Shown in pieces: positions 47,142-56,600 of a stretch of DNA of 64,000 bases; the first letter of the stretch is position 1; the number at the start of each line of letters is the position of its first letter. The notes beneath the pieces were generated by a model that had not been told where the DNA came from, searched no databases, and saw nothing but the letters and a program-made list of their open reading frames with translations. The position numbers and the translations under genes are program-made. Source of the stretch: [Eubacterium] eligens ATCC 27750 (GTDB lineage Bacteria > Bacillota > Clostridia > Lachnospirales > Lachnospiraceae); the NCBI RefSeq assembly GCF_000146185.1, contig NC_012780.1, forward strand, positions 248,001 to 312,000. Direction: 5' to 3'.

Positions 47142-48548
47142 TCAAATATCAAAACTATCAATCAGCAATCCTTTATCATTCTTATCATTATCAGAATTAA
47201 GATCTTCAATCTCAGCATCAGACAACGGCAGAAAAGTTATAATAAACACGCCATTCTTTAATTCAAACTTTTCAATAGCAATATGATTATCGACAAACTC
47301 CTGAAGACTTTCCTGGATAAGCTGCAGATTTTTCTTTTTATTCTTGAGCTTGAATCTTACAATCTTCTGGAAGTATGTATAACTATATTCGTTAACTCTT
47401 GTTTCCTGATTAGCTATCTGTTCACGCTTTATCGCATAGCATATAATCTTTGAAAGGTTATTATCAAGAACATCATAAGAAGCAGAAGTAATAGAGATAA
47501 GCTTCTTCTGAATAATTGCGTTGCTTAGAATCTCTCCAAATTGTGCTATGGCATATGGCCGTTCCGCATCCTCTTTAATAACAATATTATCAAACAAGTT
47601 GAAATATATCTTACTGCCTTCAGCTTCATAAGAGAAGTTATACTCTACCAGTTTACGGCATGAATTACTAATCTTATTAAGAACATTCTTGCCTACATGA
47701 TAATCAACAACCTCTTTACCCAGAGTATTAAGATCGACAACAACAGATTTCTCTTTAGAGAACTCCTGCATATTAATATTAGAGATAAATGCATTGACAA
47801 GTTTAAGGTCATCTGTATCCATAGACTTAGGTGGCGTCAGCTTACCATTATCCACAGTGACCTCTAACAGTTCATCTCCATCATCATCAGTAATAATTTC
47901 CTTTAACAAATTATTGGAAGCTGTTTCCATCATCAGAGTAAAAGAAGATGGGCTGAATAATGGTTTATCAACAAGGTCAACCGGATACATTCTTAGATAA
48001 GAATCAATGTTTCCGGCCAGCTCACTTTCTATATACTTCCATGCACTGATAATTAAATCATTCTTAAGAGAATTATATATTGAATTATTAGTGAAAGAGT
48101 AGAGTCCTGGAAAATCAATCAGAAGACTTCCGGAATCATTCTTCCATTTATTAGCTGCAACCTTCTTATCTTTGATAATATCATCAAGCTCTTTATCTCC
48201 ATAAAGCTTGGCATATTCGTCAGGTCTTAATGATCTGGCCAGAGAAATAAAACTGGCAAGAGGATGCTTGGGATCATCAAGATTCATATTATCAATGTCA
48301 TTATTGTATGCCTTATACCATCTGGCGCGTTTCTGAAGACGCGACTTTTTTATCTTGTTAATAATAGGCATTAAATCTTCACGACTCGTTTTACCTTCAA
48401 GATACTCCATCAATGTTTCATCTATAAGCTCTGCTACATTATCAGCTGGAAAATTCATGAGATTTCTTTTTTTATTATAGAATTCTAGAATAGCAGGGTT
48501 GATATGCTTGGCAAGCTCTTCTATAAATCGCCTAGAATACTGTTCCAT
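47142..48548 (-). CDS. candidate plasmid replication initiator
   Basis: A 468-residue basic/acidic protein without membrane segments. The region about 250-420 looks like two winged-helix-type units (DDLKLVNAFISNINMQEFSK; FGEILSNAIIQKKLISITSA; then YDVLDNNLSKIICYAIKREQ), as expected of iteron-binding initiators, but no family motif is certain. It ends 250 bp from the iterons; AAGGAG precedes the ATG; palindrome 4 lies 60 bp upstream. Position beside iterons and parAB is the main reason for the call. It may instead be another replicon-specific protein. Confidence 0.5.
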   Translation of the reverse strand: MEQYSRRFIEELAKHINPAILEFYNKKRNLMNFPADNVAELIDETLMEYLEGKTSREDLMPIINKIKKSRLQKRARWYKAYNNDIDNMNLDDPKHPLASFISLARSLRPDEYAKLYGDKELDDIIKDKKVAANKWKNDSGSLLIDFPGLYSFTNNSIYNSLKNDLIISAWKYIESELAGNIDSYLRMYPVDLVDKPLFSPSSFTLMMETASNNLLKEIITDDDGDELLEVTVDNGKLTPPKSMDTDDLKLVNAFISNINMQEFSKEKSVVVDLNTLGKEVVDYHVGKNVLNKISNSCRKLVEYNFSYEAEGSKIYFNLFDNIVIKEDAERPYAIAQFGEILSNAIIQKKLISITSASYDVLDNNLSKIICYAIKREQIANQETRVNEYSYTYFQKIVRFKLKNKKKNLQLIQESLQEFVDNHIAIEKFELKNGVFIITFLPLSDAEIEDLNSDNDKNDKGLLIDSFDI

Positions 48549-48609
48549 ATTAACTCCTTCAATTTAAATATAAATATATTATACGGACTTTCGACATAAA
48601 AAGCAAATG

Positions 48610-48622
48610 TGAACTGAGTTCA
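48610..48622. promoter_or_regulatory. palindrome 4, TGAACT-S-AGTTCA type
   Basis: TGAACTGAGTTCA, identical to palindrome 2, between the divergent candidate rep and recombinase genes. It ties this locus to parAB by a shared binding site. Confidence 0.55.
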
Positions 48623-48773
48623 ATCAGGAAGCTTTTCTTAATTATTTTGGGTTTTGTTTATTTTATTTTGATTTTATTGTGGAGGAATGGTATAATTTTG
48701 TTTGTGGTTAAGACATATGTCGTCATATTTAACTAAACTATACTACACCACTGCTTTAGAGAAAGGATAACAT

Positions 48774-49709
48774 ATGATATCAGCTAAATTTGAAGATGAG
48801 ATATGGATATATTTCCAGACGAATTTGCGTCCAAGAACACGGAAAGAATATTGGAATGTTATAAAAAGTTTTGATAAAATAATCGGACACGACCCACTTA
48901 AATTAACAAGAAAAGAGGCAATGAATTATTACAACAACCTTATAGAGAAAGTTAACTCTGGCAGATTGTCATATAATACTGCAGTTATGCGTCTTTCAGT
49001 TATGAAATCTGTATGCACATTTATAGAAACTTATACTATTAATCATGGCAAACGATATGTTAATCATTTTGAAAGTATGTCTCTTCCAGAACAGGATAAA
49101 ATATTGCCAAAAGATGCAATACCTAATACTAAAGAAATTGATAATCTTCTGAGTGCGGCATTAGATGCCAATGACAATAAAGCATTTTTAATATTTTCAC
49201 TAGTAATTAAGATGGGACTTACCAATCAGGAAATATGCAATCTAAACAAGGAGTATATATGCCGAAATCAGACAGGGAATCTGTGTATTAATATGCCACC
49301 AAAGAATCATATAAGCAGATTTCTTATTATACCTGATGACCTTGGTACAATTCTTGATAAATATATTATGGCAGAGAATATACAGAGCGGCGCATTATTT
49401 ACAAACATACGAAAAAACCGTATTAAAATGCGCGATACAGAACGTCTTCTTGCTTCATACACAGATAAACTTGTGAAAGCCAAAAAATTGCGGAAGCATT
49501 ATACAATGCAGACACTCCGTCATGCAGCTATAAGCTATATGTTAATGGGAGGAGCATCTAAAGATGAAGTTGCTTCATACACTGGAGTAACAGGAAAATG
49601 GATGAACAGATATGATAAAATAATAGCTGACAATGTAATAAATGTAGCTGCTAATTATAATGTAATTAATATCAATCCTTCTAAAATTGACAAAAATGTA
49701 TCTGAATAA
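48774..49709 (+). CDS. divergent tyrosine recombinase/integrase-like protein
   Basis: 311 residues. A SAM-like N-terminal core-binding domain (about 5-95) precedes a catalytic-type domain ending in MQTLRHAAISYMLMGGASKD, then EVASYTGVTGKWMNRYDK. Compared with the usual R...HxxR...H/W...Y set, the first Arg position reads GLTNQE instead of GLRxSE, the first His of HxLRH is Gln, and the GH before the Tyr is GV. The second Arg and a terminal Tyr remain. It may have lost or changed activity. AAAGGA precedes the ATG. It may resolve replicon dimers or act only as a DNA-binding protein. Confidence 0.7.
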   Translation: MISAKFEDEIWIYFQTNLRPRTRKEYWNVIKSFDKIIGHDPLKLTRKEAMNYYNNLIEKVNSGRLSYNTAVMRLSVMKSVCTFIETYTINHGKRYVNHFESMSLPEQDKILPKDAIPNTKEIDNLLSAALDANDNKAFLIFSLVIKMGLTNQEICNLNKEYICRNQTGNLCINMPPKNHISRFLIIPDDLGTILDKYIMAENIQSGALFTNIRKNRIKMRDTERLLASYTDKLVKAKKLRKHYTMQTLRHAAISYMLMGGASKDEVASYTGVTGKWMNRYDKIIADNVINVAANYNVININPSKIDKNVSE

Positions 49710-49775
49710 CTATAATTACACAATGAAAAAAATTCATAACTGTGGATTATACAAAAACATGTCAGGAGGGATATT

Positions 49776-50195
49776 ATGATATATAAACCATACAAACATC
49801 TGGTTCAGTATTATGAAACAGACCAGATGGGAATAGTTCATCATTCTAATTACATAAGATGGTTTGAGGAAGCAAGGTCATTTCTTCTTGAAGAGAATGG
49901 TTTCGGCTATAAGAAAATGGAAGAATCAGGCATAATAAGTCCTGTATTATCAGTTAATGCCAGATATAAGTCTATGACTCATTACTATGATACTGTTATT
50001 ATTAATGTCAAGGTTGTTAAATACAATGGTGTGAAGATTACACTAGAATATACTGTGATTGATGAAAAGACTGGGGAAGTAAGATGTACTGGCGAAAGTG
50101 AGCACTGTTTTCTTGATACATCAGGCTGTCCTGTATCATTAAAAAGATCTTTACCAGAATTAAATGTAATGTTTATTGATATGGCTGAAAATTAA
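49776..50195 (+). CDS. acyl-CoA thioesterase, YbgC/4HBT hot-dog family
   Basis: 139 residues with YYETDQMGIVHHSNYIRWFEEAR at the start, the catalytic Asp-containing motif of the 4-hydroxybenzoyl-CoA/YbgC thioesterases. It should hydrolyse acyl- or hydroxyacyl-CoA. AGGAGGG precedes the ATG. Confidence 0.87.
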   Translation: MIYKPYKHLVQYYETDQMGIVHHSNYIRWFEEARSFLLEENGFGYKKMEESGIISPVLSVNARYKSMTHYYDTVIINVKVVKYNGVKITLEYTVIDEKTGEVRCTGESEHCFLDTSGCPVSLKRSLPELNVMFIDMAEN

Positions 50196-50205
50196 TAATA
50201 TACAT

Positions 50206-50240
50206 AAACCGCGATATAGCAATTTACTATACCGCGGTTT
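50206..50240. terminator. bidirectional terminator
   Basis: AAACCGCGATATAG (50206-50219) with CTATACCGCGGTTT (50227-50240), one wobble, between convergent genes. Confidence 0.7.
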
Positions 50241-50258
50241 ATTATTTACATATATTAC

Positions 50259-51407
50259 TTAGATAAGACTCTCATAAAGCTTTGTAATCTCTTCTACGCT
50301 TGTTTCTCTTGGATTACCTGGACGGCATGCATCATCATATGCAGACTGTGCAAGGAATGGAATATCTTCTGGCTTAACAATATCCTTAAGATTAGCAGGA
50401 ATTCCAACATCAGCAGCAAGCTTCTTAACAGCATCAATAGCAGCTTTTCTGTATTCATCCTGAGTCATCTTTTCTGTGCCTTCAACACCCATTGCCTTGG
50501 CAATATCACGATACTTTTCACCAGTAGCAGGTGCATTATACTCCATGCCTGTTGGAAGAATAATAGCATTAGCTACACCATGTGGTGTATCATAAAGTGC
50601 TCCAAGTGGATGAGCCATAGAATGAACAATACCAAGACCTACATTAGAAAATCCCATACCAGCTATGTACTGACCTAAAGCCATTCCTTCTCTTCCTTCA
50701 GGAGTATTATCAACTGCACCTCTTAAACTCTTGGCAATAATCTCAATTGCTTTAAGATGGAACATATCAGATAATTCCCATGCACCAGCAGTAATATAAC
50801 CCTCAATAGCATGTGTAAGAGCATCCATACCGGTAGCAGCAGTAAGACCTTTAGGCATGCTTGACATCATGTCAGGATCTACAACAGCAACAACAGGAAT
50901 ATCATGAGGATCTACACATACCATCTTACGATTCTTCTCTGCATCAGTAATAACATAATTAATTGTAACTTCTGCGGCTGTACCAGCTGTAGTAGGAACT
51001 GCAATAATAGGAACTGCCGGATTCTTTGTATCAGCAACACCCTCAAGACTTCTTACATCAGCAAACTCAGGATTATTGATTATAATACCGATTGCCTTGG
51101 CTGTATCCATAGAAGAACCACCACCAATAGCGATCAAGTAATCTGTTCCTGCATTCTTGAATGCTTCTACACCTGTCTGTACATTCTCAATTGTTGGATT
51201 AGGCTTGATGTTAGAATATAATTCATAAGAAAAACCATTGTCATCAAGAACCTTAAGAACCTTTGCTGTCACACCAAACTTAACAAGATCAGGATCAGAA
51301 CATACAAATGCTTTCTTAAACCCTCTTGACTTAACTTCTGTTGCAATCTCCTGTATTGCACCTGCTCCATGATAAGAAGTTCCATTCAAAATAAATCTCT
51401 GTGCCAT
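50259..51407 (-). CDS. iron-containing alcohol dehydrogenase (FucO-like)
   Basis: 382 residues, group III Fe-ADH. GGGSSMDTAKAIGI is the NAD(P) loop (about 97-110); metal ligands lie in GMDALTHAIEGY, GIVHSMAHPLGALYDTPHG. It resembles lactaldehyde/1,2-propanediol oxidoreductase and related butanol dehydrogenases; the substrate is uncertain. GGAGG precedes the ATG. Confidence 0.88.
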   Translation of the reverse strand: MAQRFILNGTSYHGAGAIQEIATEVKSRGFKKAFVCSDPDLVKFGVTAKVLKVLDDNGFSYELYSNIKPNPTIENVQTGVEAFKNAGTDYLIAIGGGSSMDTAKAIGIIINNPEFADVRSLEGVADTKNPAVPIIAVPTTAGTAAEVTINYVITDAEKNRKMVCVDPHDIPVVAVVDPDMMSSMPKGLTAATGMDALTHAIEGYITAGAWELSDMFHLKAIEIIAKSLRGAVDNTPEGREGMALGQYIAGMGFSNVGLGIVHSMAHPLGALYDTPHGVANAIILPTGMEYNAPATGEKYRDIAKAMGVEGTEKMTQDEYRKAAIDAVKKLAADVGIPANLKDIVKPEDIPFLAQSAYDDACRPGNPRETSVEEITKLYESLI

Positions 51408-51456
51408 AAAAACGCCTCCATAAATATAAAATTGTTCACTTTTAAAAGTTGACTAT

Positions 51457-51485
51457 ATTTTACCACTATGACAAAATAATAACAA
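51457..51485 (-). promoter_or_regulatory. promoter of the iron alcohol dehydrogenase gene
   Basis: On the minus strand TTGTTA, 17 bp, TAAAAT, about 50 bp before the start codon. Confidence 0.5.
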
Positions 51486-51628
51486 GTTGATTTTATTAAA
51501 AAAGCATAATAAAATCATGATTTCTTATAAACAATTACCATTTAACTTCTGTCAGATAAATGTTATACTTATAACAATTGATTTTAAGCAATTTATTAAT
51601 TTCAGAACCAGAAAGAGAGGTACAAATT

Positions 51629-52786
51629 ATGAATATATCAGATAAAATAAAATACATCGGAGTTGATGATACAACAATAGATCTTTTTGAAAGCCAGTAT
51701 GCTGTTCCAGAGGGTGTTTCATATAACTCATATGTAATCCTTGATGACAAAACAGCCATTATGGATACTGTCGACAAGCGCGGAATGAAAGACTGGGAAA
51801 ACAATCTTCTTAATACTCTGGATGGAAAGAATGCAGATTATGTAATTGTCCAGCATATGGAACCTGACCATGCTGGAAGCCTTGCCAGACTTATTGAACT
51901 TTTCCCTGAAATCACTGTAGTAGGTAATGCTAAGACATTTGTAATGATTAACCAGTTCTTTGAGAATATTAATATTAAGAATTCTCTTACAGTTAAAGAA
52001 GGAGATACTCTTAATCTTGGTTCCCACACTCTTACTTTTGTTATGGCACCAATGGTTCACTGGCCTGAGGTTATGGTAACTTATGAAAGCAGTGAGAAGG
52101 TTCTGTTCTCGGCGGATGGATTTGGAAAATTTGGTGCTCTGTCGCTTACTGAGAATGCTGACTGGGCATGTGAAGCAAGAAGATATTATTTTAACATAGT
52201 TGGTAAATATGGTGCTCCTGTCCAGACCTTACTTAAAAAAGCTTCGGCACTTGATATTAAGACTATATGTCCATTACATGGTCCTGTATTATCAGATAAC
52301 CTCGGATATTACCTTGACTTATATAACACATGGAGCAGTTATCAGCCAGAAAGCAAAGGTGTATTTATAGCCTATGCTTCAATTCACGGCAATACTGCAT
52401 ATGCTGCTGAACAATTTGCAGAAATGCTTCGTAACAAAGGCGTTGAAAATGTTGTTATTACTGACCTTTCAAGATGTGATATTGCTGAGGCTGTAGAAGA
52501 TGCATTCAGATATGACAGAATGGTTCTGGCTGCTGCAAGTTATGATGCAGGTGTATTTCCGATTATGCAGGATTTTCTTCATCATCTTCAGGCAAAAGCA
52601 TTTCAGAACAGAACAGTAGGACTTATTGAGAATGGCTCATGGGCACCTACAGCTGCAAAAACAATGCGAAACATACTTGAAACAATGAAAAATATAACAA
52701 TTGTTGAACCTGTTGTCACAATTAAATCAGTTCTTAAAGAAACTGATATTCCTGCATTAGAGCAGTTGGCTGATGCAATTAAATAA
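51629..52786 (+). CDS. flavodiiron protein, FprA family
   Basis: 385 residues. The metallo-beta-lactamase-like domain carries diiron ligands in QHMEPDHAGS (HxExDH), MVHWPEV, SADGFGKFG and CPLHGPVL; a flavodoxin domain follows at about 250 (IAYASIHGNTAYAAEQFAE). It reduces oxygen to water or NO to N2O in anaerobes. AGAGAGG 8 nt before the ATG at 51629 sets the start; the frame is open to 51578. Confidence 0.9.
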   Translation: MNISDKIKYIGVDDTTIDLFESQYAVPEGVSYNSYVILDDKTAIMDTVDKRGMKDWENNLLNTLDGKNADYVIVQHMEPDHAGSLARLIELFPEITVVGNAKTFVMINQFFENINIKNSLTVKEGDTLNLGSHTLTFVMAPMVHWPEVMVTYESSEKVLFSADGFGKFGALSLTENADWACEARRYYFNIVGKYGAPVQTLLKKASALDIKTICPLHGPVLSDNLGYYLDLYNTWSSYQPESKGVFIAYASIHGNTAYAAEQFAEMLRNKGVENVVITDLSRCDIAEAVEDAFRYDRMVLAAASYDAGVFPIMQDFLHHLQAKAFQNRTVGLIENGSWAPTAAKTMRNILETMKNITIVEPVVTIKSVLKETDIPALEQLADAIK

Positions 52787-52837
52787 ACATTTCTCCATTA
52801 ATAATGGAACAACAAAATTATCAAAGAGGGTGTTTTC

Positions 52838-55156
52838 ATGAACAATTTCATTATTATAAATAAAGCAGAGCAGGATGTTGCCAAAGCAAAAGAACACTTA
52901 TCTGTTCTTAAACAGAAGATAACTGATAGCAAAACTAAGCTTGAAGAAGCAAAGGCTGATTATGAAGCTAATGTTAATTCATCATGCACTGATAATTCAG
53001 GGCTTCACGAGCTTACATTATCTGTTGATCTTATAAAAGTTGAATTAAAAAAAGCAGAAGATTCTCTAACAACGCTTAATAATGATTTGGAAAATTCAAA
53101 AGAACAATCAAAGAAAGCATCCGAAATTCACTCTGCTGCAAAACAAAAAACAATTGAAACCGGCAATAAATTCTATGATGTTAAGAAAAAGGCTGATGCA
53201 TTTAAAGACAGTATCAACAAAGTGTCAGACAATATGAAAGCTAAAAAAGCAGTATATGATGAATATCTTGATTCAGCCGATAATTCTACTGACAAAATAA
53301 ATCAGGCTAAAGAAACTCTTGAAGCGCTTAATAAAAAGTATGCTTCTTCTGTTACTTCCATACAAAGTCTTCAGGAGGAGTATGACCGCAATACTGCATT
53401 AATTTCCGGAAGAAAAGCTATGCTTGAAAAAGCGGAAGCATCCGCTTCTGAAAAAAAGAAAGACTATGAACAGGTCCGTTCAGGTGAAACTATAAAGAAA
53501 GTTGCATATGACAGGGCTGTAGAAGCGCAGAATCGTCTTAAACCTGCATATGAAGAAGCTGTTGGTATCGAAAATTCAGCTAAAGAAGCTTATGACAATG
53601 CTGTAAAAATGCTTAATGAAGCTAACAAGGCTTATGATAATGCCATAGCTGATGAAGCTGCTAAAGAGAAAAATTATAACAGGCAGGTCGATACCGGCCG
53701 TGACTCACATAATTACGATTTTGATTCCATATTGGATAGTCTGCGTGCGGAGAGTAATAAGCTGGCAGATATTAAAGACTTCACAATTTCTAATCCTGAA
53801 ATACAGGATTATTGCAAGAGTCTGATTCTCTATAATCTTTCTGTATGTAATTATAAAGACATAACATTTGGAGAATGGATAATTAATCTTCGTGGTCTTG
53901 GCGGTTTATCATATATTCAGGTAAGATTCACACAGAATGGTGTTCCTGCAAAATGTAATTTTTCATGTGACTGTAAAAAAGAACCTGATAATAGCATAGA
54001 AATATCTGAATGTAATATAACTGATATGTCAAATATTTCAAAAAAACATTTTATATCTAATAAAGATATTGTGAATGGAACTGATTTGTATCAGTTAAGT
54101 TTAAAATCTATACAGGATGACATAAACAGGGCTGAAATCAGTTACAATACTGCCAAAACCACAACTGATGATGCTGCTGTTCATCTTGAAGAATGTAAGA
54201 AAAATGTTCCCGGACTAAAAACTGATTACGAGAAAGCAGTTAAAAATGCTGAGTCTGTCAAAATGAATTATAATACACAGCGTGCTATGGTAAACCGGGC
54301 TAAAGCGGCATACGATGAGGAAGCTAAAACTACAGCTGCTTCTTACAGTATTTATAGTGAAGCCAAAAAGAAATATGACGAGATGCTTGAGGAATATAAC
54401 AGAATAACTAGCAATACATCTTCAATTAATATTGAATATGAAAATGCTAAATCATCTGTTGAAAAAATCCTTAATGAAATTGATGCTGCTAAAGATAATA
54501 TTAAACGACTTGAGGAATTTAATAATAATTCAAGTGATGTGTTAAATAAGGCAAAGCTTGAATATGATAAAGCTGTTGCTGATTATCAGGCAGTTCAACA
54601 GGAACAGGCTGATGCTGCACATAATATGCCGCAGCTAAAAAAGCTGCTTGATGAGTGTATTGAAGATGAAGAATTAAAGAAAAAAGCAATGGAAAATTCT
54701 CTTAATGATGAAATGAATCTGCGTAAGAAAATTAGCCAGACTAAAGATGAAATAAACAAAATTAAATTTAAGCTTCATGAAGCCTCAGAAAAATTAAGCA
54801 AAGCTCAGGCAAATTCTGATGCAACAGGAAGAACAACAGAATCTTTAAAGCTTGCATATGACAATGCAAAAACAGAATATGAAAAAGCTAATTATACATA
54901 TACACAGAGCAGCAGCATAAGTAATCAGCTTTCAAAGGCATATTATAAGCTTAATTATGAAGCAACAAGAAGTGATTATAATAAAACAGATTTTGATAAT
55001 GCAAAGTCTGTTTATGATAAAGCACTGATTGAATATACTAATCTTACCGGTATAACCTTTAATATGACAGACGAAACAGATACTCTTATCAATGAAACTG
55101 AAACATCAAAGGAAAAGGGATTATTTTCTAAATTTTTTGGCGGTAAGAAAAAATAA
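52838..55156 (+). CDS. long coiled-coil protein of unknown function
   Basis: 772 residues, mostly heptad-like coiled coil rich in Ala, Lys, Glu and Asn (about 5-285 and 420-740). Between them, about 290-410, is a globular stretch with EIQDYCKSLILYNLSVCNYK and FGEWIINLRGLGGLSYIQV. No signal peptide or membrane segment. The C-terminus ends FSKFFGGKKK. I recognise no family. It sits 51 bp after the flavodiiron gene and 42 bp before the symporter gene. Confidence 0.6.
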   Translation: MNNFIIINKAEQDVAKAKEHLSVLKQKITDSKTKLEEAKADYEANVNSSCTDNSGLHELTLSVDLIKVELKKAEDSLTTLNNDLENSKEQSKKASEIHSAAKQKTIETGNKFYDVKKKADAFKDSINKVSDNMKAKKAVYDEYLDSADNSTDKINQAKETLEALNKKYASSVTSIQSLQEEYDRNTALISGRKAMLEKAEASASEKKKDYEQVRSGETIKKVAYDRAVEAQNRLKPAYEEAVGIENSAKEAYDNAVKMLNEANKAYDNAIADEAAKEKNYNRQVDTGRDSHNYDFDSILDSLRAESNKLADIKDFTISNPEIQDYCKSLILYNLSVCNYKDITFGEWIINLRGLGGLSYIQVRFTQNGVPAKCNFSCDCKKEPDNSIEISECNITDMSNISKKHFISNKDIVNGTDLYQLSLKSIQDDINRAEISYNTAKTTTDDAAVHLEECKKNVPGLKTDYEKAVKNAESVKMNYNTQRAMVNRAKAAYDEEAKTTAASYSIYSEAKKKYDEMLEEYNRITSNTSSINIEYENAKSSVEKILNEIDAAKDNIKRLEEFNNNSSDVLNKAKLEYDKAVADYQAVQQEQADAAHNMPQLKKLLDECIEDEELKKKAMENSLNDEMNLRKKISQTKDEINKIKFKLHEASEKLSKAQANSDATGRTTESLKLAYDNAKTEYEKANYTYTQSSSISNQLSKAYYKLNYEATRSDYNKTDFDNAKSVYDKALIEYTNLTGITFNMTDETDTLINETETSKEKGLFSKFFGGKKK

Positions 55157-55198
55157 TAATTAACTACATACTACAATATAAACAGGATGGACTAATTA

Positions 55199-56599
55199 AT
55201 GCTTTCAACAATTGAATCAATTAACAGCGTAATCAATAACTTTATCTGGGGACTTCCCGCAATGATATGTATTATCGGTGTAGGAATGGTATTAAGTGTA
55301 AGAACAGGATTTATCCAGATAAGGAAATTTCCTTATGCAATGAAAATAACTATAGGGCGCATGCTTAAGAAGCGAAATGCTTCAGACGGCGCCCTAACGC
55401 CATTTCAGGCAGTATGTACAGCGCTTGCTGCTACAGTAGGTACAGGTAATATAGCAGGTGTCGCCGGAGCAATTGCGATCGGCGGACCTGGAGCTGTATT
55501 CTGGATGTGGATATCAGCAATACTTGGAATGTGCACAAAGTTCTCTGAAGTAGTTCTTGCAGTGCATTTCAGGGAGACCAATGATAAAGGTGAACTTGTC
55601 GGCGGTCCTATGTACTACATAAAGAACGGTCTTAAAAAACACTGGCACTGGCTTGCCTATCTTTTCTCAGCTCTTGGAATTCTTACAGTTTTCGGAACTG
55701 GTAATGCAACACAGGTCAATACAATCACAGCAGCAATAGATTCAGCATTGCTTAATTACAATATAATATCTGCTGACTCAACCCATATAGTTAATCTAAT
55801 AATCGGAATTATAATCATGCTGCTTATTGCACTTATTATGATTGGCGGAATTAAAAGAATTGGAAAAGTGACAGAAAAGCTTATTCCATTCATGGCCTTA
55901 TTATATATAATTCTTGCAATTGGAGTTATAATAGTTAATATTACAAATGTCCCTTATGTATTTAAGTCAATATTCCAAGGTGCATTTTCTCCAGCATCAG
56001 TTACTGGTGGTGCTGTAGGCAGTTTCTTTATGAGTATGAAAAAAGGTGTATCAAGAGGTATATTTTCTAATGAAGCCGGTCTGGGTACAGGTTCTATTGC
56101 GCACGCATGTGCAGATACAAGAAAACCTGTAAAACAGGGATTCTTTGGTATCTTTGAAGTATTTGTTGATACAATTGTAATCTGTACACTTACTGCTCTT
56201 GTAATTTTATGCAGCGGAGTTCCTGTAACATATGGACATGCTGCTGGTGCAGAGCTTACAATATCAGGTTTTACAGCTACCTATGGCGGCTGGATATCAA
56301 TATTTACAGCTATTGCAATGTGCTGCTTTGCATTTTCAACGGTCATTGGCTGGGGACTTTACGGCCAGAGGTGTATTGAATTTCTTTTTGGTCCTAAATC
56401 AGCAAAGCCATTTATGGTTATTTACTCACTTGTTGCAGTTGTGGGTGCTACTATGAATTTAGGCTTAATGTGGAGTATAGCAGAAACATTTAACGGTCTT
56501 ATGGTAATTCCTAACCTTATAGCAGTATTCCTGCTGTCCGGTACGGTTGTACAACTTGTAAAAGATTACTTTAACACAGAAGGTAAGAAGGTAAAATAA
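55199..56599 (+). CDS. alanine/glycine:cation symporter (AGCS family)
   Basis: 466 residues, about 11 membrane helices. Family marks are TPFQAVCTALAATVGTGNIA, then GVAGAIAIGGPGAVFWMW, and GVSRGIFSNEAGLGTGSIAHA. It imports alanine or glycine with Na+. The asparaginase and DeoR genes follow with 1-bp gaps, so it heads an amino-acid operon. Confidence 0.9.
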   Translation: MLSTIESINSVINNFIWGLPAMICIIGVGMVLSVRTGFIQIRKFPYAMKITIGRMLKKRNASDGALTPFQAVCTALAATVGTGNIAGVAGAIAIGGPGAVFWMWISAILGMCTKFSEVVLAVHFRETNDKGELVGGPMYYIKNGLKKHWHWLAYLFSALGILTVFGTGNATQVNTITAAIDSALLNYNIISADSTHIVNLIIGIIIMLLIALIMIGGIKRIGKVTEKLIPFMALLYIILAIGVIIVNITNVPYVFKSIFQGAFSPASVTGGAVGSFFMSMKKGVSRGIFSNEAGLGTGSIAHACADTRKPVKQGFFGIFEVFVDTIVICTLTALVILCSGVPVTYGHAAGAELTISGFTATYGGWISIFTAIAMCCFAFSTVIGWGLYGQRCIEFLFGPKSAKPFMVIYSLVAVVGATMNLGLMWSIAETFNGLMVIPNLIAVFLLSGTVVQLVKDYFNTEGKKVK

Positions 56600-56600
56600 T

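Noticed and set aside
47848..47856. DnaA-box match TTATCCACA
   Set aside because: It lies inside the candidate rep coding region, isolated from the iterons; chance is likely.
51408..51628. Rex or other redox operator between alcohol dehydrogenase and flavodiiron genes
   Set aside because: No TTGTTAA-type palindrome could be found.
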